From NCBI RefSeq assembly GCF_029338255.1, contig NZ_CP119787.1, positions 1,922,001 through 1,986,000 on the forward strand: DNA of 64,000 nt, given 5' to 3'. Both the position numbers and the translations under genes were made by a program. Of the stretch, positions 42,820-52,681 are shown in pieces. Under the pieces are notes generated by a model. That model did no database searches. It was not told the origin of the DNA and saw only the letters and a program-made list of their open reading frames with translations. Origin of the DNA: Haloarcula halobia (GTDB lineage Archaea > Halobacteriota > Halobacteria > Halobacteriales > Haloarculaceae). Each line of letters opens with the position of its first letter. The first letter of the stretch is position 1.

Positions 42820-43236
42820 ATGTCGAGTGACGACGGAACCGAGCGCGCGGTCGTCCGGACGTACGTTCCCGCCTACCAGAAAGCCCGCTGGCAGGACCAC
42901 GCGGACGAACTCGACATGAGTCAAAGCGAGTTCGTCCGGACGATGGTGCAGGCGGGACGCAGCGGGTTCGAACCGCCCGAATCTAGTTCGCCGGACGACG
43001 GTCCAGAGCCTACTCCCGAGGAACCCCGTTCTCGGGACGCCACCCCTGGGGGTGAGGGCCTCGAAGACCGGGTCCTCCGGACGCTCTCTGACGGTGGGCA
43101 CTACGACTGGGACGAGTTGCTCACCGAACTCACTGACGACATCGAGGCGCGCTTAGACGAGACGCTCCAGGAACTGCAGTCGCGGGGGGAGGTCAGGTAC
43201 AGTGGTCGCCACGGGGGGTACGTCCGCGACCGATGA
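42820..43236 (+). CDS. DUF5805 family protein
   Basis: 138 residues from ATG 42820. N-terminal ribbon-helix-like region AVVRTYVPAYQKARWQDHADELDMSQSEFVRTMVQAG, acidic proline-rich linker, and a C-terminal winged-helix-like part DRVLRTLSDGGHYDWDELLTEL...GRHGGYVRDR. The family usually lies directly before a tyrosine recombinase in haloarchaeal elements, as here (four-base overlap). It is likely an excisionase-like or regulatory partner. TAAGTGTGTTTA lies about 60 bases upstream. Confidence 0.75.
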   Translation: MSSDDGTERAVVRTYVPAYQKARWQDHADELDMSQSEFVRTMVQAGRSGFEPPESSSPDDGPEPTPEEPRSRDATPGGEGLEDRVLRTLSDGGHYDWDELLTELTDDIEARLDETLQELQSRGEVRYSGRHGGYVRDR

Positions 43237-44273
43237 GTTCCGAGACTGCCGGTCCCGGCCCCGACGAGGACGCAGTCGGGTACTTCCTCGACGACATCAC
43301 GTTCCACGGGAAGACCGACCGGACTCGGACGTTTTACGAGCGAGTGCTCCGTGACTTCGAATCCTTCCTCGCCGCAGGTGGCCGTCCGGTGTCGATCGGG
43401 GACGCCAGCCATCGGGACTGCATGGCATACGTTCACAGCCTCCGCGGCGACAAGAGCGAGAGCACGGTCGCGACGTACGCGTCGTACCTCCACCGATTTT
43501 TCGCCTACATGACCCAGGTCGGAACCTTCGAAAGCAACCCGATGACCCTGGTCATGGAGGAGATGGACGAGTCTATCAACACCGATCCGACGCGCCGCGA
43601 GATCGACGTCCAGGCGATGCGAGCATTCGTCGCCGACGTCGGTCATCCGCTGGAGCGGTCGGTCGTCGTCACGCTCTTGAAGACCGGGATGCGTGTCGGC
43701 GAACTCTGTAACCTCGATGTCCGGGACCTGAACCTCGAAGACCCCGGGCCCCGGCCCTCCGTGCCAGCCAGGGCCGCTCTCGACGGTCGTCCAGACTCGC
43801 TGTACGTGTCTGCGGGGCCGGCGCGCGGGAGTGTGGTCAACGGCGAGGAACGGACGGCGTCGAACAAGCGAAAGCGCGACACGACGGTGCCCGTCGACGA
43901 CGAACTGGCTGCCGTGCTGCGCCGGTGGCTGGCCATTCGACCCGATCCGAGATCCGATGCTGAGCCACTCTTCCTCTCGACGAGCGGCAGCTGGGGGCAG
44001 CGTCTCACGCCGGACATGGTCCATCACATCGTGGAGACACACGCGAGGGAGCGCGGATGGTACCGTGATGGTGGCGGCGCCGAGGAGAACGTCACTCCAC
44101 ATTACTTCCGACACTTCTTCACCACGCACCTGCGTGACCGGACCGGCGACAGGGGCGTCGTGAAGTACCTCAGGGGCGACGTCGCCCAGGACGTGATCGA
44201 CACCTACACCCACGAGTGGGGTAACCGCATCAGGGCAGTCTACGAATCCAATATCTACCGTCTGCTACCCTGA
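43233..44273 (+). CDS. Tyrosine recombinase / phage-type integrase
   Basis: 346 residues. N-terminal SAM-like core-binding domain (about 20-110) and C-terminal catalytic domain with Arg154 (KTGMRVGEL), His290/Arg293 (HYFRHFF) and nucleophile Tyr325 (DVIDTYTHEW). All main catalytic residues are present, so it is probably active. It forms an operon with the DUF5805 gene (ATGA overlap). It marks an integrated element. No tRNA or attachment repeat was identified nearby. Confidence 0.9.
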   Translation: MSSETAGPGPDEDAVGYFLDDITFHGKTDRTRTFYERVLRDFESFLAAGGRPVSIGDASHRDCMAYVHSLRGDKSESTVATYASYLHRFFAYMTQVGTFESNPMTLVMEEMDESINTDPTRREIDVQAMRAFVADVGHPLERSVVVTLLKTGMRVGELCNLDVRDLNLEDPGPRPSVPARAALDGRPDSLYVSAGPARGSVVNGEERTASNKRKRDTTVPVDDELAAVLRRWLAIRPDPRSDAEPLFLSTSGSWGQRLTPDMVHHIVETHARERGWYRDGGGAEENVTPHYFRHFFTTHLRDRTGDRGVVKYLRGDVAQDVIDTYTHEWGNRIRAVYESNIYRLLP

Positions 44274-44554
44274 AAATCAGATATTCTATAATTCTTGAAC
44301 GACACAAACTGTTCGGTATCGAACTCATAAATCATATACCGCTATATCGAAATTGGGGCCTGATGTTGCGAATGCCCCGCTGAGCGTTCACGGATTCACC
44401 CAGTTCTGACGCTCTACCCCTGGATTCTCACCCCCGACCTACCACCGAGACCTATCAGAAAATGCGACTACCCACGAAAATACCCTGAAACTGACCGAAA
44501 AATAGCTGCGGTGCCTACTGATGGCTCTCACGAAGCGCGAACCCGGAACGAGGA
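44274..44554. other. AT-rich spacer after the integrase
   Basis: 281 bases, clearly AT-richer than average (TCATAAATCATATACCGCTATATCG). May contain the attachment site or the right end of the IS4-type remnant; no repeat was identified. Confidence 0.3.
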
Positions 44555-45565
44555 TTAAACGAGTGTGACCAACTCCTTCTCGAGCCAGTCCAAAAACCGC
44601 CTGAGACGGATGCGCGGTTTCTTCCGCGTTTCAAGCACCCCAAGGCGTTCCTGTGTGAGGAAATCCACCAGGAGCCACATATTGTAGACGAGGCAACCGA
44701 ACGCGAAATGGAACCGCCGCACTTCGAACTCTTTCGACGTCGTCCACGCAGCAGCTTCCTTGATCGACGAATACGAATTCTCGATCGCACCACGGTCCGA
44801 GTACTCGTTCATCTTCTTGGTCGCCCACCGTCGCTCGTGCGGCAGCTCATCACTCACGTCGAGATTCGTTAGGAACGGTTGCGGTGACCCGTCCTCATGC
44901 GTTTCATCGTCCTCGTTTGGCGGGAGTATCACCACATTCGTCGTCACCCGCGTGTTCGTCGTCTTGTCCTTCACTTTCCCGTAGATTGCGTGGTCTTCCT
45001 TCACGTACAACGGCGTGTCTTTCTCCTCATCGTACCCACTCTTCAGGTCAGGAAAATCGTCACACATCGGCCCGATTCGGTGCTGTCCTTTCTTTGCCGG
45101 AATCACGTACTTCAGGCCTTTCTGCTCCAGCGTGTAGATCACGTCCGCAGCGTGGAACTCGCGGTCCGCGTACACCGTGCGGACGTTGACATACTCGTCA
45201 GCAATCGAGAGTAGCCGTCGCGCCACGTCACCGACATTGTAGGACTTATCCGCATCCGTGTACGCTTCGTTGTCAGCCCACTCTGGGCTCCCAAGCGGCG
45301 TCACACCGACCACGTAGTGCGTGTTCTCACCGACGATGACTACCGTGGCGAACTGGTGGCACCACCGGTATTCCTTGTCTTCAGGTGCACCTTGCACCCA
45401 CACGAGTTCGTCACGATTACCGTAGTAGGCGACGTACGTGATATCCAGCGCAATCTTCGCTCGAACACCGAACACCGAACCGTGATCATACGGCGTCGAC
45501 GCAATCCTGTGGTTGTAAATGGAAGGGTGTTGTTTCCGAAACTTCCGAATTGTTTCTGAAACTGG
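44555..45565 (-). pseudogene. IS4-family transposase, 5'-truncated
   Basis: The C-terminal about 337 codons of a DDE transposase. The frame opens after a stop at 45566-45568 with ETIRKFRKQHPSIYNHRIASTPYD; the earliest ATG is 45475. Catalytic acids are in LDITYVAY, VYADREFHAAD and the YREK signature YSDRGAIENSYSSIKE (Y-2-R-3-E-6-K), diagnostic of IS4-type enzymes. Family members are longer at the N-terminus, so about 80-100 residues are missing. No matching upstream sequence remains before cheW. The fragment ends next to the 3' end of cheW. Confidence 0.72.
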
Positions 45566-45718
45566 TTAGAGAATATGACCAGAATTGTGCTTCCGGTGTA
45601 TTCGTCTGTCTGAGAGGGACACACTGGTTGCCAAGTGGGCGGTTTTGATTGTCGGACATACAGCGACTCTCCTGCAAGGATGTTCCGATTGGTTTGCTCA
45701 AAAGGCTTGGTTGCCGCC

Positions 45719-46189
45719 TCACACAACAAGTTCTGACGGGTTCAACCAGAGCGTGAATTCGTCGTCCTCGGTAATGAGTCCCCAAAGGAGGTCAGTGTCT
45801 TCGACCGCTTCAGTATCAATCACCTCCTGGGTGACGGTTTTCACTTCGTGAACGTCAGAGACGACCCATCCAACCGGGGACGAAGTATCGACTGCTTTCG
45901 AGTCGAGGACGATGATTCGGTGGTTGTTGCTTCCGCCATCAGTAACTAGTGCTGTCCTGTCGGTGTCCAGAATCGTGTCCGGATTGATGATCGTTGTGGT
46001 GCGACCCCGGAGATCCATGACCCCCTCAACATGTTCTTCGGAGTCCGGGAGAGTCGTTATCTCCTCACCATCAACGATTTCTTCCACGTATTCGATGGCG
46101 AGACAGTAGGTTGCATCACCGAGCGTGAACGTCAGTACCTGTGACTCCTCGATAGTTGGCGTGTCCCGCCCCGCGTCTGTGGTACTCAT
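45719..46189 (-). CDS. cheW: Chemotaxis adaptor CheW
   Basis: 156 residues. [24 protein letters not shown]...[27 protein letters not shown] and [10 protein letters not shown] are CheW signatures. It links transducers to the CheA kinase. Its ATG overlaps the stop of the transducer gene by four bases, so a dedicated transducer/CheW pair is formed, separate from the main che cluster. It ends 150 bases from the truncated IS4 transposase. Confidence 0.92.
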   Translation of the reverse strand: MSTTDAGRDTPTIEESQVLTFTLGDATYCLAIEYVEEIVDGEEITTLPDSEEHVEGVMDLRGRTTTIINPDTILDTDRTALVTDGGSNNHRIIVLDSKAVDTSSPVGWVVSDVHEVKTVTQEVIDTEAVEDTDLLWGLITEDDEFTLWLNPSELVV

Positions 46190-47922
46190 CGAGTTGTCTC
46201 CGAGAGGTTTGCGTTCTCGTCGGCAGCCACTTTGAACACGCCAACACGGTCATGCAGTTGATTACTCATCGCCGAGAGCTGTTGGGCGTTCGCTGCCACC
46301 TCCTGCATCGCCGCGGACTGTTCGTCAATCCCGCTCGAAATCTGTTGGATCGACGCCGTGATCTCCTCGCTCATACCGGCAGCATCCTCGATGACGTGGC
46401 TAACCGTTTCGGCGTTTTCGGCCTGCGATTCGACGGCTCCGGTGATCTCCTCAAGTCCATCACTGGTCTGGGTGGCCCGCTCGTCAATTGCCTCAAGCCG
46501 CTCGACAAGCGCTTCCACTTCGTCGGCTCCGTCTGCGACTTCACCATTGGCCTCGGTGATACTCTCGACGAGGTCTGTCGTCTGGTCCTGGACATCTGTG
46601 ATGATGCCGGTGATCTCGTCGGCCGATTCCTGTGACTCTTCGGCGAGCGTTTTGACCTCGTTAGCCACGACAGCGAACCCTTCGCCAGCATCCCCCGCGC
46701 GAGCCGCCTCGATATTCGCGTTCAACGCGAGCATGTTCGTCTGGTCCGCAATATCCGCGATCATGTCGATGATATCGCCGACCTCCGCCATACTCTCTTC
46801 AAGCGAGTTGATGCGCTGCGCGACTGTCGAAGTTGCGTCTGTCGCGTCTCGAATCTGATCAACAGCTTCTGACGCGTCATCGACACCCTTCGAAGCGATA
46901 TCCGCAACCTCTTCGGACTGTGAATCGATCTGCTGGATGGTGGCCGTGATTTCCTCGATTGACGCCGAGAGGTCATCGATATTCTTACTGGCGTGCTGGG
47001 TCTCTCCGGCAAGATCGTCTGAACCGTCCGCCAGTTCGGTCGAGGACGCATCGATCTGCTGGATCGAGGCGGTCACTTCCTCGCTGCTAGCGCTAAGCGA
47101 CTCGCTGGTATCGCTCAATTCGTCGGCATTCTCGGTGAGCGTTGCCACGATGTCGCGGATATTATCCGTGGCTCTATTGAGGTGATCATTCAGACGCGTG
47201 TACTCCTCGTAGACCTCTTCGGCCTCTTCGTAGTCTTCCTCAGGCTGTGGGACCGTCGGGTCAATCGTGAGATCGCCCTCTGCGAACCGGGCGAGTTTGT
47301 CCTGAAGATCGTCAAGAACGTCCTGCTGGTATTGTTCGAGAAATTGTGTTTTCTGGCGCTGACGGTGACGGTCGGTCACGTCCTTCTCAATGAGCATCGC
47401 GCCAGCGAACGCGTCATCGTCGGTGTACAGCAGTGTCGCTGTCCGTTCGAGTGGTGTTTCCTGACCGGCGACGAGCATCGTCTCCTCGCGTTGCTGAATA
47501 TCCTCGCCGCGCTCAAGTGCCTCGGAGACGATATCGCTGGCTGGACTCCCATCGGCCTGTAATGCATGAGAGGCGGTTCCGACCGCCTCACGCTCGGTCA
47601 CGTCGTACAGGTCCAGCGCCTGCGAGTTGATATGGGTGATCTGGCCGTCAGCATCAACCACAATCGTCGGTTCCTGTAACCCGTTGAGGATACTTCGGAC
47701 GAGCGCCTGCGCGTCATCCGAGCGGGTTGCTTCGGTGTTGCTCTGCTCGGCTTTAGCCGGCGGTTCTGCCGTTTCATCTTCTGGATCGACAGTCTCCGAC
47801 TCGTCGTCGTTACTGCCGAGGAGGCTGCCAACGATGGTACCGGATGTTTCAGAGAGATCGTTCCATCCGGTGCTCCCGGCCTGTTCATCAGCACGGCCGT
47901 CTCGCTCGGTTTGCTTGCTCAC
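46186..47922 (-). CDS. Cytosolic PAS-containing chemotaxis transducer (Htr)
   Basis: 578 residues from a GTG start with an AGGAG site just upstream. No membrane segment, so the transducer is soluble. PAS domain (about 75-190, [22 protein letters not shown]), then a HAMP-like/helical section, then a long signalling hairpin whose tip is [34 protein letters not shown] with the E-A-A-R-A motif. Glutamines and glutamates of the methylation regions flank it. Ligand or signal (redox, light or metabolite) unknown. Forms an operon with cheW. Confidence 0.93.
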   Translation of the reverse strand: MSKQTERDGRADEQAGSTGWNDLSETSGTIVGSLLGSNDDESETVDPEDETAEPPAKAEQSNTEATRSDDAQALVRSILNGLQEPTIVVDADGQITHINSQALDLYDVTEREAVGTASHALQADGSPASDIVSEALERGEDIQQREETMLVAGQETPLERTATLLYTDDDAFAGAMLIEKDVTDRHRQRQKTQFLEQYQQDVLDDLQDKLARFAEGDLTIDPTVPQPEEDYEEAEEVYEEYTRLNDHLNRATDNIRDIVATLTENADELSDTSESLSASSEEVTASIQQIDASSTELADGSDDLAGETQHASKNIDDLSASIEEITATIQQIDSQSEEVADIASKGVDDASEAVDQIRDATDATSTVAQRINSLEESMAEVGDIIDMIADIADQTNMLALNANIEAARAGDAGEGFAVVANEVKTLAEESQESADEITGIITDVQDQTTDLVESITEANGEVADGADEVEALVERLEAIDERATQTSDGLEEITGAVESQAENAETVSHVIEDAAGMSEEITASIQQISSGIDEQSAAMQEVAANAQQLSAMSNQLHDRVGVFKVAADENANLSETTR

Positions 47923-48054
47923 TCCTAGAGGTCGTCAATTATGGTATTAGTATCTTCACCCGAATTATCAAAACATGATTTTGGACACTGGCTCAGGTGC
48001 TTCTAGTCCTCCTTTCGTTCAATCTGAAATGACGTATTCAGCGACGTCTGGGAG

Positions 48055-48810
48055 TTAGATTTCGGAAGATCGAGCCGAGTTCTCTGACAGAAGATACGTC
48101 TGTTCGAGATAATCAATAACCGAATCGACTATCGGCGGGTCGTATGTCCACACCCCGTAGAAGCTATCCTCGGAACGCTCCTCAGCGAGGAGCGCACTAC
48201 GTTGGCTCTCATCAGTACCACCGTCGAAGACAACGAACCACATCTCGGCAATTTCGTCCGTTGTAGTCGTGTGTATCTGTGCACCCTCAATGTCCGGCGG
48301 TGCGACATCAGCGATGCCGTATGCATGAATATCAAGGCCTCGTCGGGAGAGATCCGCGTAGATAGCGCGCTGATCAGCCATAACGGAACAGCGTTGAAAC
48401 CCCGCATGAATCGTTCCCTCGCCGACCCGGCGGGCACGATCTTCGATTTCCCGAGATGCGTACAGCATCTGCTCGGTGTCGTACGAGGTGAACGTCGTCT
48501 CCTTGAGGTGCCCGAGAATATCGCCGTATTCCGCATCCGAAATACCGACAGTACCTGACTGAGACGGGGAGTGATCAACAAGATTGCGTAGTGTCTCAAC
48601 ATCAAATCTACCGAGGACCTCATCGTGATTACTGAGAACAGCAACACCGGCTGGGTGTCCTGACGCAGTCCGGGTGGTTGTGATTTGGACGTTCTGTGTT
48701 TCGAAGTAGCCGGCGAGACGCTCCCCGATCTGGTCAGTCGAATCGACATTGAACAGTACCAGATCTTTTTCGAGCTGTTGAACCTGTTCGATCAGATCGT
48801 GAAGGCTCAT
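48055..48810 (-). CDS. DICT sensory domain protein
   Basis: 251 residues from ATG 48810 (MSLHDLIEQVQQLEKDL); 13 further upstream residues are unlikely. Contains the DICT domain pattern: FNVDSTDQIGERLAGYFETQNVQITTTRTASGHPAGVAVLSNHDEVLG and later MADQRAIYADLSRRGLDIHAYG. DICT domains are thought to sense light or redox with chemotaxis or signalling proteins in haloarchaea and cyanobacteria. Located upstream of the transducer/CheW pair on the same strand, 132 bases away. Confidence 0.8.
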   Translation of the reverse strand: MSLHDLIEQVQQLEKDLVLFNVDSTDQIGERLAGYFETQNVQITTTRTASGHPAGVAVLSNHDEVLGRFDVETLRNLVDHSPSQSGTVGISDAEYGDILGHLKETTFTSYDTEQMLYASREIEDRARRVGEGTIHAGFQRCSVMADQRAIYADLSRRGLDIHAYGIADVAPPDIEGAQIHTTTTDEIAEMWFVVFDGGTDESQRSALLAEERSEDSFYGVWTYDPPIVDSVIDYLEQTYLLSENSARSSEI

Positions 48811-49156
48811 TACCCTGCTGCTACGATGGCTGGAGTAGTTAACCATCACTCTCTCTTTATCAGTCGTGATTATACCCTTATTCGGGAAAGAAACTTCGTC
48901 CGAATTATTCTATACACTACTCTGCTGATGAGACAACTCAAATTATTTTCTAGTCATTATACTCTGTATCTATCCCGTGAACGTTTCGTGTCGTTCGCAC
49001 CTCAACTGGGGCCTGTCGGTGCGAATATCACCCGCTTTGCTGAACGGGATGCCTGCCCTCGTACGCTCATCTCGACTCCATCGCCGACTCGCACTCACGA
49101 ACTCACCACGACCGACTCACATCACCGAAGTACAACCGTTCCGAGCATGTCCGTAG
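48811..49156. other. Gene-free AT-rich interval
   Basis: No gene seen. AT-rich start (48850-48980) with TATA-like elements for the DICT gene on the minus strand. TTCGG (48882) and CCGAA (48900) form a short inverted pair. Confidence 0.35.
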
Positions 49157-50044
49157 TCAGTGTACAAACCGGAACGCGAGAAAACCCGCTCCGAGGATTC
49201 CAGTCAATAGACCGAATAGCAAGGCCCCACCACCGTTCGGTAGCTCGTCGAGCGGTCGTTCTGAGAGATACAGTACAGACTCCGCTGTGCGTGTCAGCAC
49301 GAGATCTGCCGGGCGACTCGCGGAGTCCATCCCGTCACGTCGAGGTCGAGCGTAGCCACGGACACTGACGGTATCTCCTGGGCTGAGCGTCTGTTCGAAG
49401 TACGTCCGCTTACTCGAATCAACGACGTACTCACCGGCGGTGGTCGTCATCGGATCTACCGACAATCCGTCGGTCTGATCTACGAATTCTTTGACCCGCT
49501 CTGGTGGAGATTCGCCGTAATCGGTTTCTACGTGAACATCGAACGTCTCGAACTCACACTGGAGACCCTCGACAGATACCCCTTCTACAGACAGGATGGT
49601 TTCTGGTGTGAACACGTCGTCTGTTTCGTTCCCGACGACTACGTCGTCTATGTCGACGAGTATCTCCGCATCATCGTTCGAAAGGAAAAACGGGACTGCT
49701 CTGACACCCCACGCAGATCGCTCCCACGAGTTCGTCTTGGGAGTATCATACTTCTCTTTGATCTCCCACGCCGATAGAACACACTTCTCGTCGCTTTTGA
49801 TCGGGGACGTGAACGTATCCTGCTCAACCTTGGGGGTGATTTCACCCCGAATCCGAACGACTCCAGGTGATCGAACTTCACCGATCGCTTGCCGAGGGGC
49901 TTTGGCAACGACTGAGGCCAGTTTCCGCTTGTTCCACCCCCAGTAGAACGACAGGCCGCTGGCGAGCACCAAGAGGACGCCACCCCACAGGGCGATCTCC
50001 CGGATGAGAGTAGCGAGAAGATCGCTGACCAGTCTACCGGGCAT
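49157..50044 (-). CDS. GIDE-like (E3 ligase-type fold) membrane protein
   Basis: 295 residues from ATG 50044 (ATG 50050 possible). N-terminal membrane helix (about 16-32, GGVLLVLASGLSFYWGW) and C-terminal helix (about 278-294, ALLFGLLTGILGAGFLAFRF) enclose an extracytoplasmic or cytosolic beta-rich domain with GVVRIRGEITP...SPIKSDEKCVLSAWEI, the pattern of the GIDE/MAPL BAM domain found in haloarchaea without any RING finger. Function unknown. An upstream extension of the frame is antisense to the Lrp gene and rejected. Confidence 0.68.
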   Translation of the reverse strand: MPGRLVSDLLATLIREIALWGGVLLVLASGLSFYWGWNKRKLASVVAKAPRQAIGEVRSPGVVRIRGEITPKVEQDTFTSPIKSDEKCVLSAWEIKEKYDTPKTNSWERSAWGVRAVPFFLSNDDAEILVDIDDVVVGNETDDVFTPETILSVEGVSVEGLQCEFETFDVHVETDYGESPPERVKEFVDQTDGLSVDPMTTTAGEYVVDSSKRTYFEQTLSPGDTVSVRGYARPRRDGMDSASRPADLVLTRTAESVLYLSERPLDELPNGGGALLFGLLTGILGAGFLAFRFVH

Positions 50045-50269
50045 CACCATAGAGGGTACGAACGAATCGTGGATAAACGATTGGGTCTCTCTCTCCGAAT
50101 CAGTACAGCAATCCTGCCGTTCGCAACGAGAGGGGGCTGGGTTCGAGACGAAGAGCAGAGATAGGTCCACCGCGATCGGGTCTGCCGACCACGGGCGTTC
50201 GGTAGCAGTTCCCGATCGTGTGCCCGTCGACGTACAAACGTAAAGTGTCTCTGTCGCGGACACCTCTGT

Positions 50270-50749
50270 ATGGTTGACACAGCCATCGACGACGTCGACA
50301 AAGCGATACTGTACGCGCTTCAGGAGGACGCCCGGAACATGTCGTCCGGTGACATCGCGGAGCGAACCGGAACCTCCGACAGCACGGTTCGCAAGCGCAT
50401 CCAGCGACTCGAGTCCGAAGGTGTCATCAAGGGATACCGCGCCAGCGTCGATTACCAGAAGTCCGGGTACCCGCTCCGGATGCTGCTCTACTGCACCGCG
50501 TCGATACCGGACCGGGGTGACATCGTCCCCGAGATTCTCGAGATAGACGGTGTCATTTCGGTCCAGGAACTGGTCACCGGTGAACAGAATCTCCTCGTCA
50601 CCGCCGTCGGCGAGACGGACAGCGACATCACCCCGGTGGCTCAGGAACTTCTCGACATGGGTCTCACAGTCGCCGACGAAGTGCTCGTCCGGAGCCACGT
50701 GACGACCCCCTTCGGCAGGTTCGACACCCGGACAGCGGACGACCAGTGA
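50270..50749 (+). CDS. Lrp/AsnC family regulator
   Basis: 159 residues. HTH DDVDKAILYALQEDARNMSSGDIAERTGTSDSTVRKRIQRLESEGVIKGY and a C-terminal RAM-like ligand domain (PEILEIDGVISVQELVTGEQNLLVTAVGETD). Encoded upstream of dabBA on the same strand with a 417-base gap, so it may control the pump or its own gene. Intact. Confidence 0.9.
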   Translation: MVDTAIDDVDKAILYALQEDARNMSSGDIAERTGTSDSTVRKRIQRLESEGVIKGYRASVDYQKSGYPLRMLLYCTASIPDRGDIVPEILEIDGVISVQELVTGEQNLLVTAVGETDSDITPVAQELLDMGLTVADEVLVRSHVTTPFGRFDTRTADDQ

Positions 50750-51166
50750 GCCCAGGCCCGGGGTGGGCCCAAACTCGCAGGCGGCTCCCTGCGTGGACTC
50801 TCCCGGCCGTCCAGCAACCAACGTGCTCGAATCACCGTATTGGTCGGGAGTGCTGTTCTGTTGCTCGGTGACGTCGCCACAGCACCCTCTCCCGGTCGTG
50901 GCTGTCGTTCCGTCGACGGGACTCTTCCGTGACGCACCCGCCAAGTGCGGTGTGGCACTGTGCTGTCCTTCCCGTCTCGTCGGCCCTGCTCTGTGTAGCC
51001 CGTAGCCGTCTGGGCGCGGTCGACGTGTCCGTCCGTTCGAGACTGCTTTGAACTATAATGTTCGTTCGATACCAATATTCGAACAGTCTGGTAATATAGA
51101 CAGTTTTAATAGACAGTTTGTTACACATTGGGGTGAAGACGACCAGTACCGGTACCACGACGCTGC
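50750..51166. other. Long leader/promoter region of dabBA
   Basis: No gene seen. 50750-51040 has no clear structure. The last 110 bases are AT-rich and hold repeats, listed separately. Confidence 0.4.
51059..51119. promoter_or_regulatory. Repeats upstream of dabB
   Basis: TGTTCG (51059-51064) and CGAACA (51080-51085) form an inverted repeat with a 15-base spacer; TAGACAGTTT is repeated in tandem at 51097-51106 and 51110-51119. They lie 50-110 bases before the dabB start in a TATA-rich stretch. Suggest a controlled promoter, for example by the Lrp protein or CO2 status. Confidence 0.45.
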
Positions 51167-52681
51167 GTGGACACCGGGAAAGGTCGCAGACCGAACGATG
51201 TCAGGACACAACCAGAACCCGACGGTCGGAGCGCTCCCGGACACGACGGCGGAGTCGCCGCTCGTGCCCGTCGCAGTACGTGGCTCGTGTGGTCGCTGTT
51301 CGCCGCGAGCATCGCCGTCCTGAGCGCTCGAATCCTGTTCGGCGAGGCCTGGGAGGTACCGGGCGTGGCCGTCGTCGACGGCCTGACGGTCCTGCTGTGG
51401 GTGGTCGTCACGTTCGTCAGCGGCATCGTCCACAGTTACTCGCGCCGCTACATGGCCGGCAACGCCGTCGAGACGGAATTCTTCGCCATTGTGTTCGGCT
51501 TCACGGTGGTCGTGCTGGGGCTCGTCGCCGCCGACCACGTCGCCCTGTTTGGCGCGTTGTGGCTGACGATGGGGCTGCTGATGGCGAGGCTCGTCGGGGT
51601 CGTCGACGAATGGAGGCAGGCACAGGCGGCCGCGAGGGTCGCCCGCTCGTACTTCCTCGCGAGCAGCGCCTTGCTCGGCGTCGCCGTGACGACGCTGTGG
51701 TGGGCGACGGGGGCGACGACGATCTCGGGCATCGCTGCGGCGACGGACTCACTCGGCGGCACGGTCCTGGTCGTCGCCGCCGGTACGCTCGTCCTCGCGG
51801 CGATGATACAGTCGGCCCTGGTGCCTTTCCACACCTGGCTGCTCTCCTCGATGACCGCGCCGACGCCGGCGTCGGCGCTCATGCACGCGGGGTTCGTCAA
51901 CGCGGGCGGCATCCTGCTGGCTCGCTTCGCCCCCGTCGTCAGCGTCGACCCCTCGATACTGCTGGCCGTCGTCGTCGTCGGCGCCGTCAGTGCACTGGGA
52001 GGGAAGCTGCTCAAATCCGTCCAGTCGGACGTCAAGGGCGAACTCGGTTGCTCGACGGTCGGCCAGATGGGGTTCATGATACTGCAGGCCGGCCTCGGGT
52101 TCTTCGGAGCGGCGATAACTCACCTCGTGCTACACGGCTTCTACAAGGCCTACCAGTTCCTCGGTGCGGGCGGCCAGGTCCGGCGTCGCGCTCCGGGAAC
52201 GCCCGCGACGGAGGGTCCCGATCTGACCACCGTCGCAGCGACGCTCGTGACCGCCCTCGCAGGCGGCGCGCTCTTCGCACTCTTGACCGGGAAGGGCACG
52301 AGCCTCGACAGCGGCCTCTTGCTCGCCCTCTTCGTGGTCCTCACCACGCTCCACGCGGCGAGAAGCGCCGTCCGGCACAGCGCCCTCTCGGCGACGGTCC
52401 GTTACGGGGCCGTTCCGCTGGTCTTCCTTCCAGCCATCACCGTCTACGCGCTCGTCTACACCGCCATCTCGGCGCTCCTCTCGGGACTGCCGGTCGTTAC
52501 TGCGGCGACCGAACTGACCGGACTCCACGTCCTCGTGGCCGTCGCCTTCGTCGGCGTCTATCTCGCCATGGAGGCCGGCGTCCACGAGCGCAGTCAGCGC
52601 CTCTACGTCGCGCTGGTGAACGCGAGCCAACCACCACAGCCCACCGTCACGACCACCTCGGAGGACTACCATGACCACTGA
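51167..52681 (+). CDS. dabB: DabB-like proton-conducting membrane subunit (NuoL/MrpA type)
   Basis: 504 residues, about 13 hydrophobic segments. Signature SALMHAGFVNAGGILLARFAP and KLLKSVQSDVKGELGCSTVGQMGFMILQ are those of the NuoL/MrpA/DabB antiporter family. With DabA it forms the energy-coupled inorganic carbon pump; DabB moves the proton (or Na+) that drives it. The start is uncertain: GTG 51167 gives a polar, arginine-rich N-terminus, whereas another frame from ATG 51198 (MSGHNQNPTVGALPDTTAES) looks more natural and joins this one near 51275, which would need a frameshift. The end overlaps dabA by 11 bases. Confidence 0.85.
   Translation: MDTGKGRRPNDVRTQPEPDGRSAPGHDGGVAARARRSTWLVWSLFAASIAVLSARILFGEAWEVPGVAVVDGLTVLLWVVVTFVSGIVHSYSRRYMAGNAVETEFFAIVFGFTVVVLGLVAADHVALFGALWLTMGLLMARLVGVVDEWRQAQAAARVARSYFLASSALLGVAVTTLWWATGATTISGIAAATDSLGGTVLVVAAGTLVLAAMIQSALVPFHTWLLSSMTAPTPASALMHAGFVNAGGILLARFAPVVSVDPSILLAVVVVGAVSALGGKLLKSVQSDVKGELGCSTVGQMGFMILQAGLGFFGAAITHLVLHGFYKAYQFLGAGGQVRRRAPGTPATEGPDLTTVAATLVTALAGGALFALLTGKGTSLDSGLLLALFVVLTTLHAARSAVRHSALSATVRYGAVPLVFLPAITVYALVYTAISALLSGLPVVTAATELTGLHVLVAVAFVGVYLAMEAGVHERSQRLYVALVNASQPPQPTVTTTSEDYHDH

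Noticed and set aside
44274-44340. Possible tRNA attachment site after the integrase
   Set aside because: No cloverleaf with matched acceptor and T-arm could be formed from the AT-rich sequence.
50050-50944. N-terminal extension of the GIDE-like protein to 595 codons
   Set aside because: The extension overlaps the Lrp gene in antisense and has unnatural composition; the membrane helix begins after the ATG at 50044.
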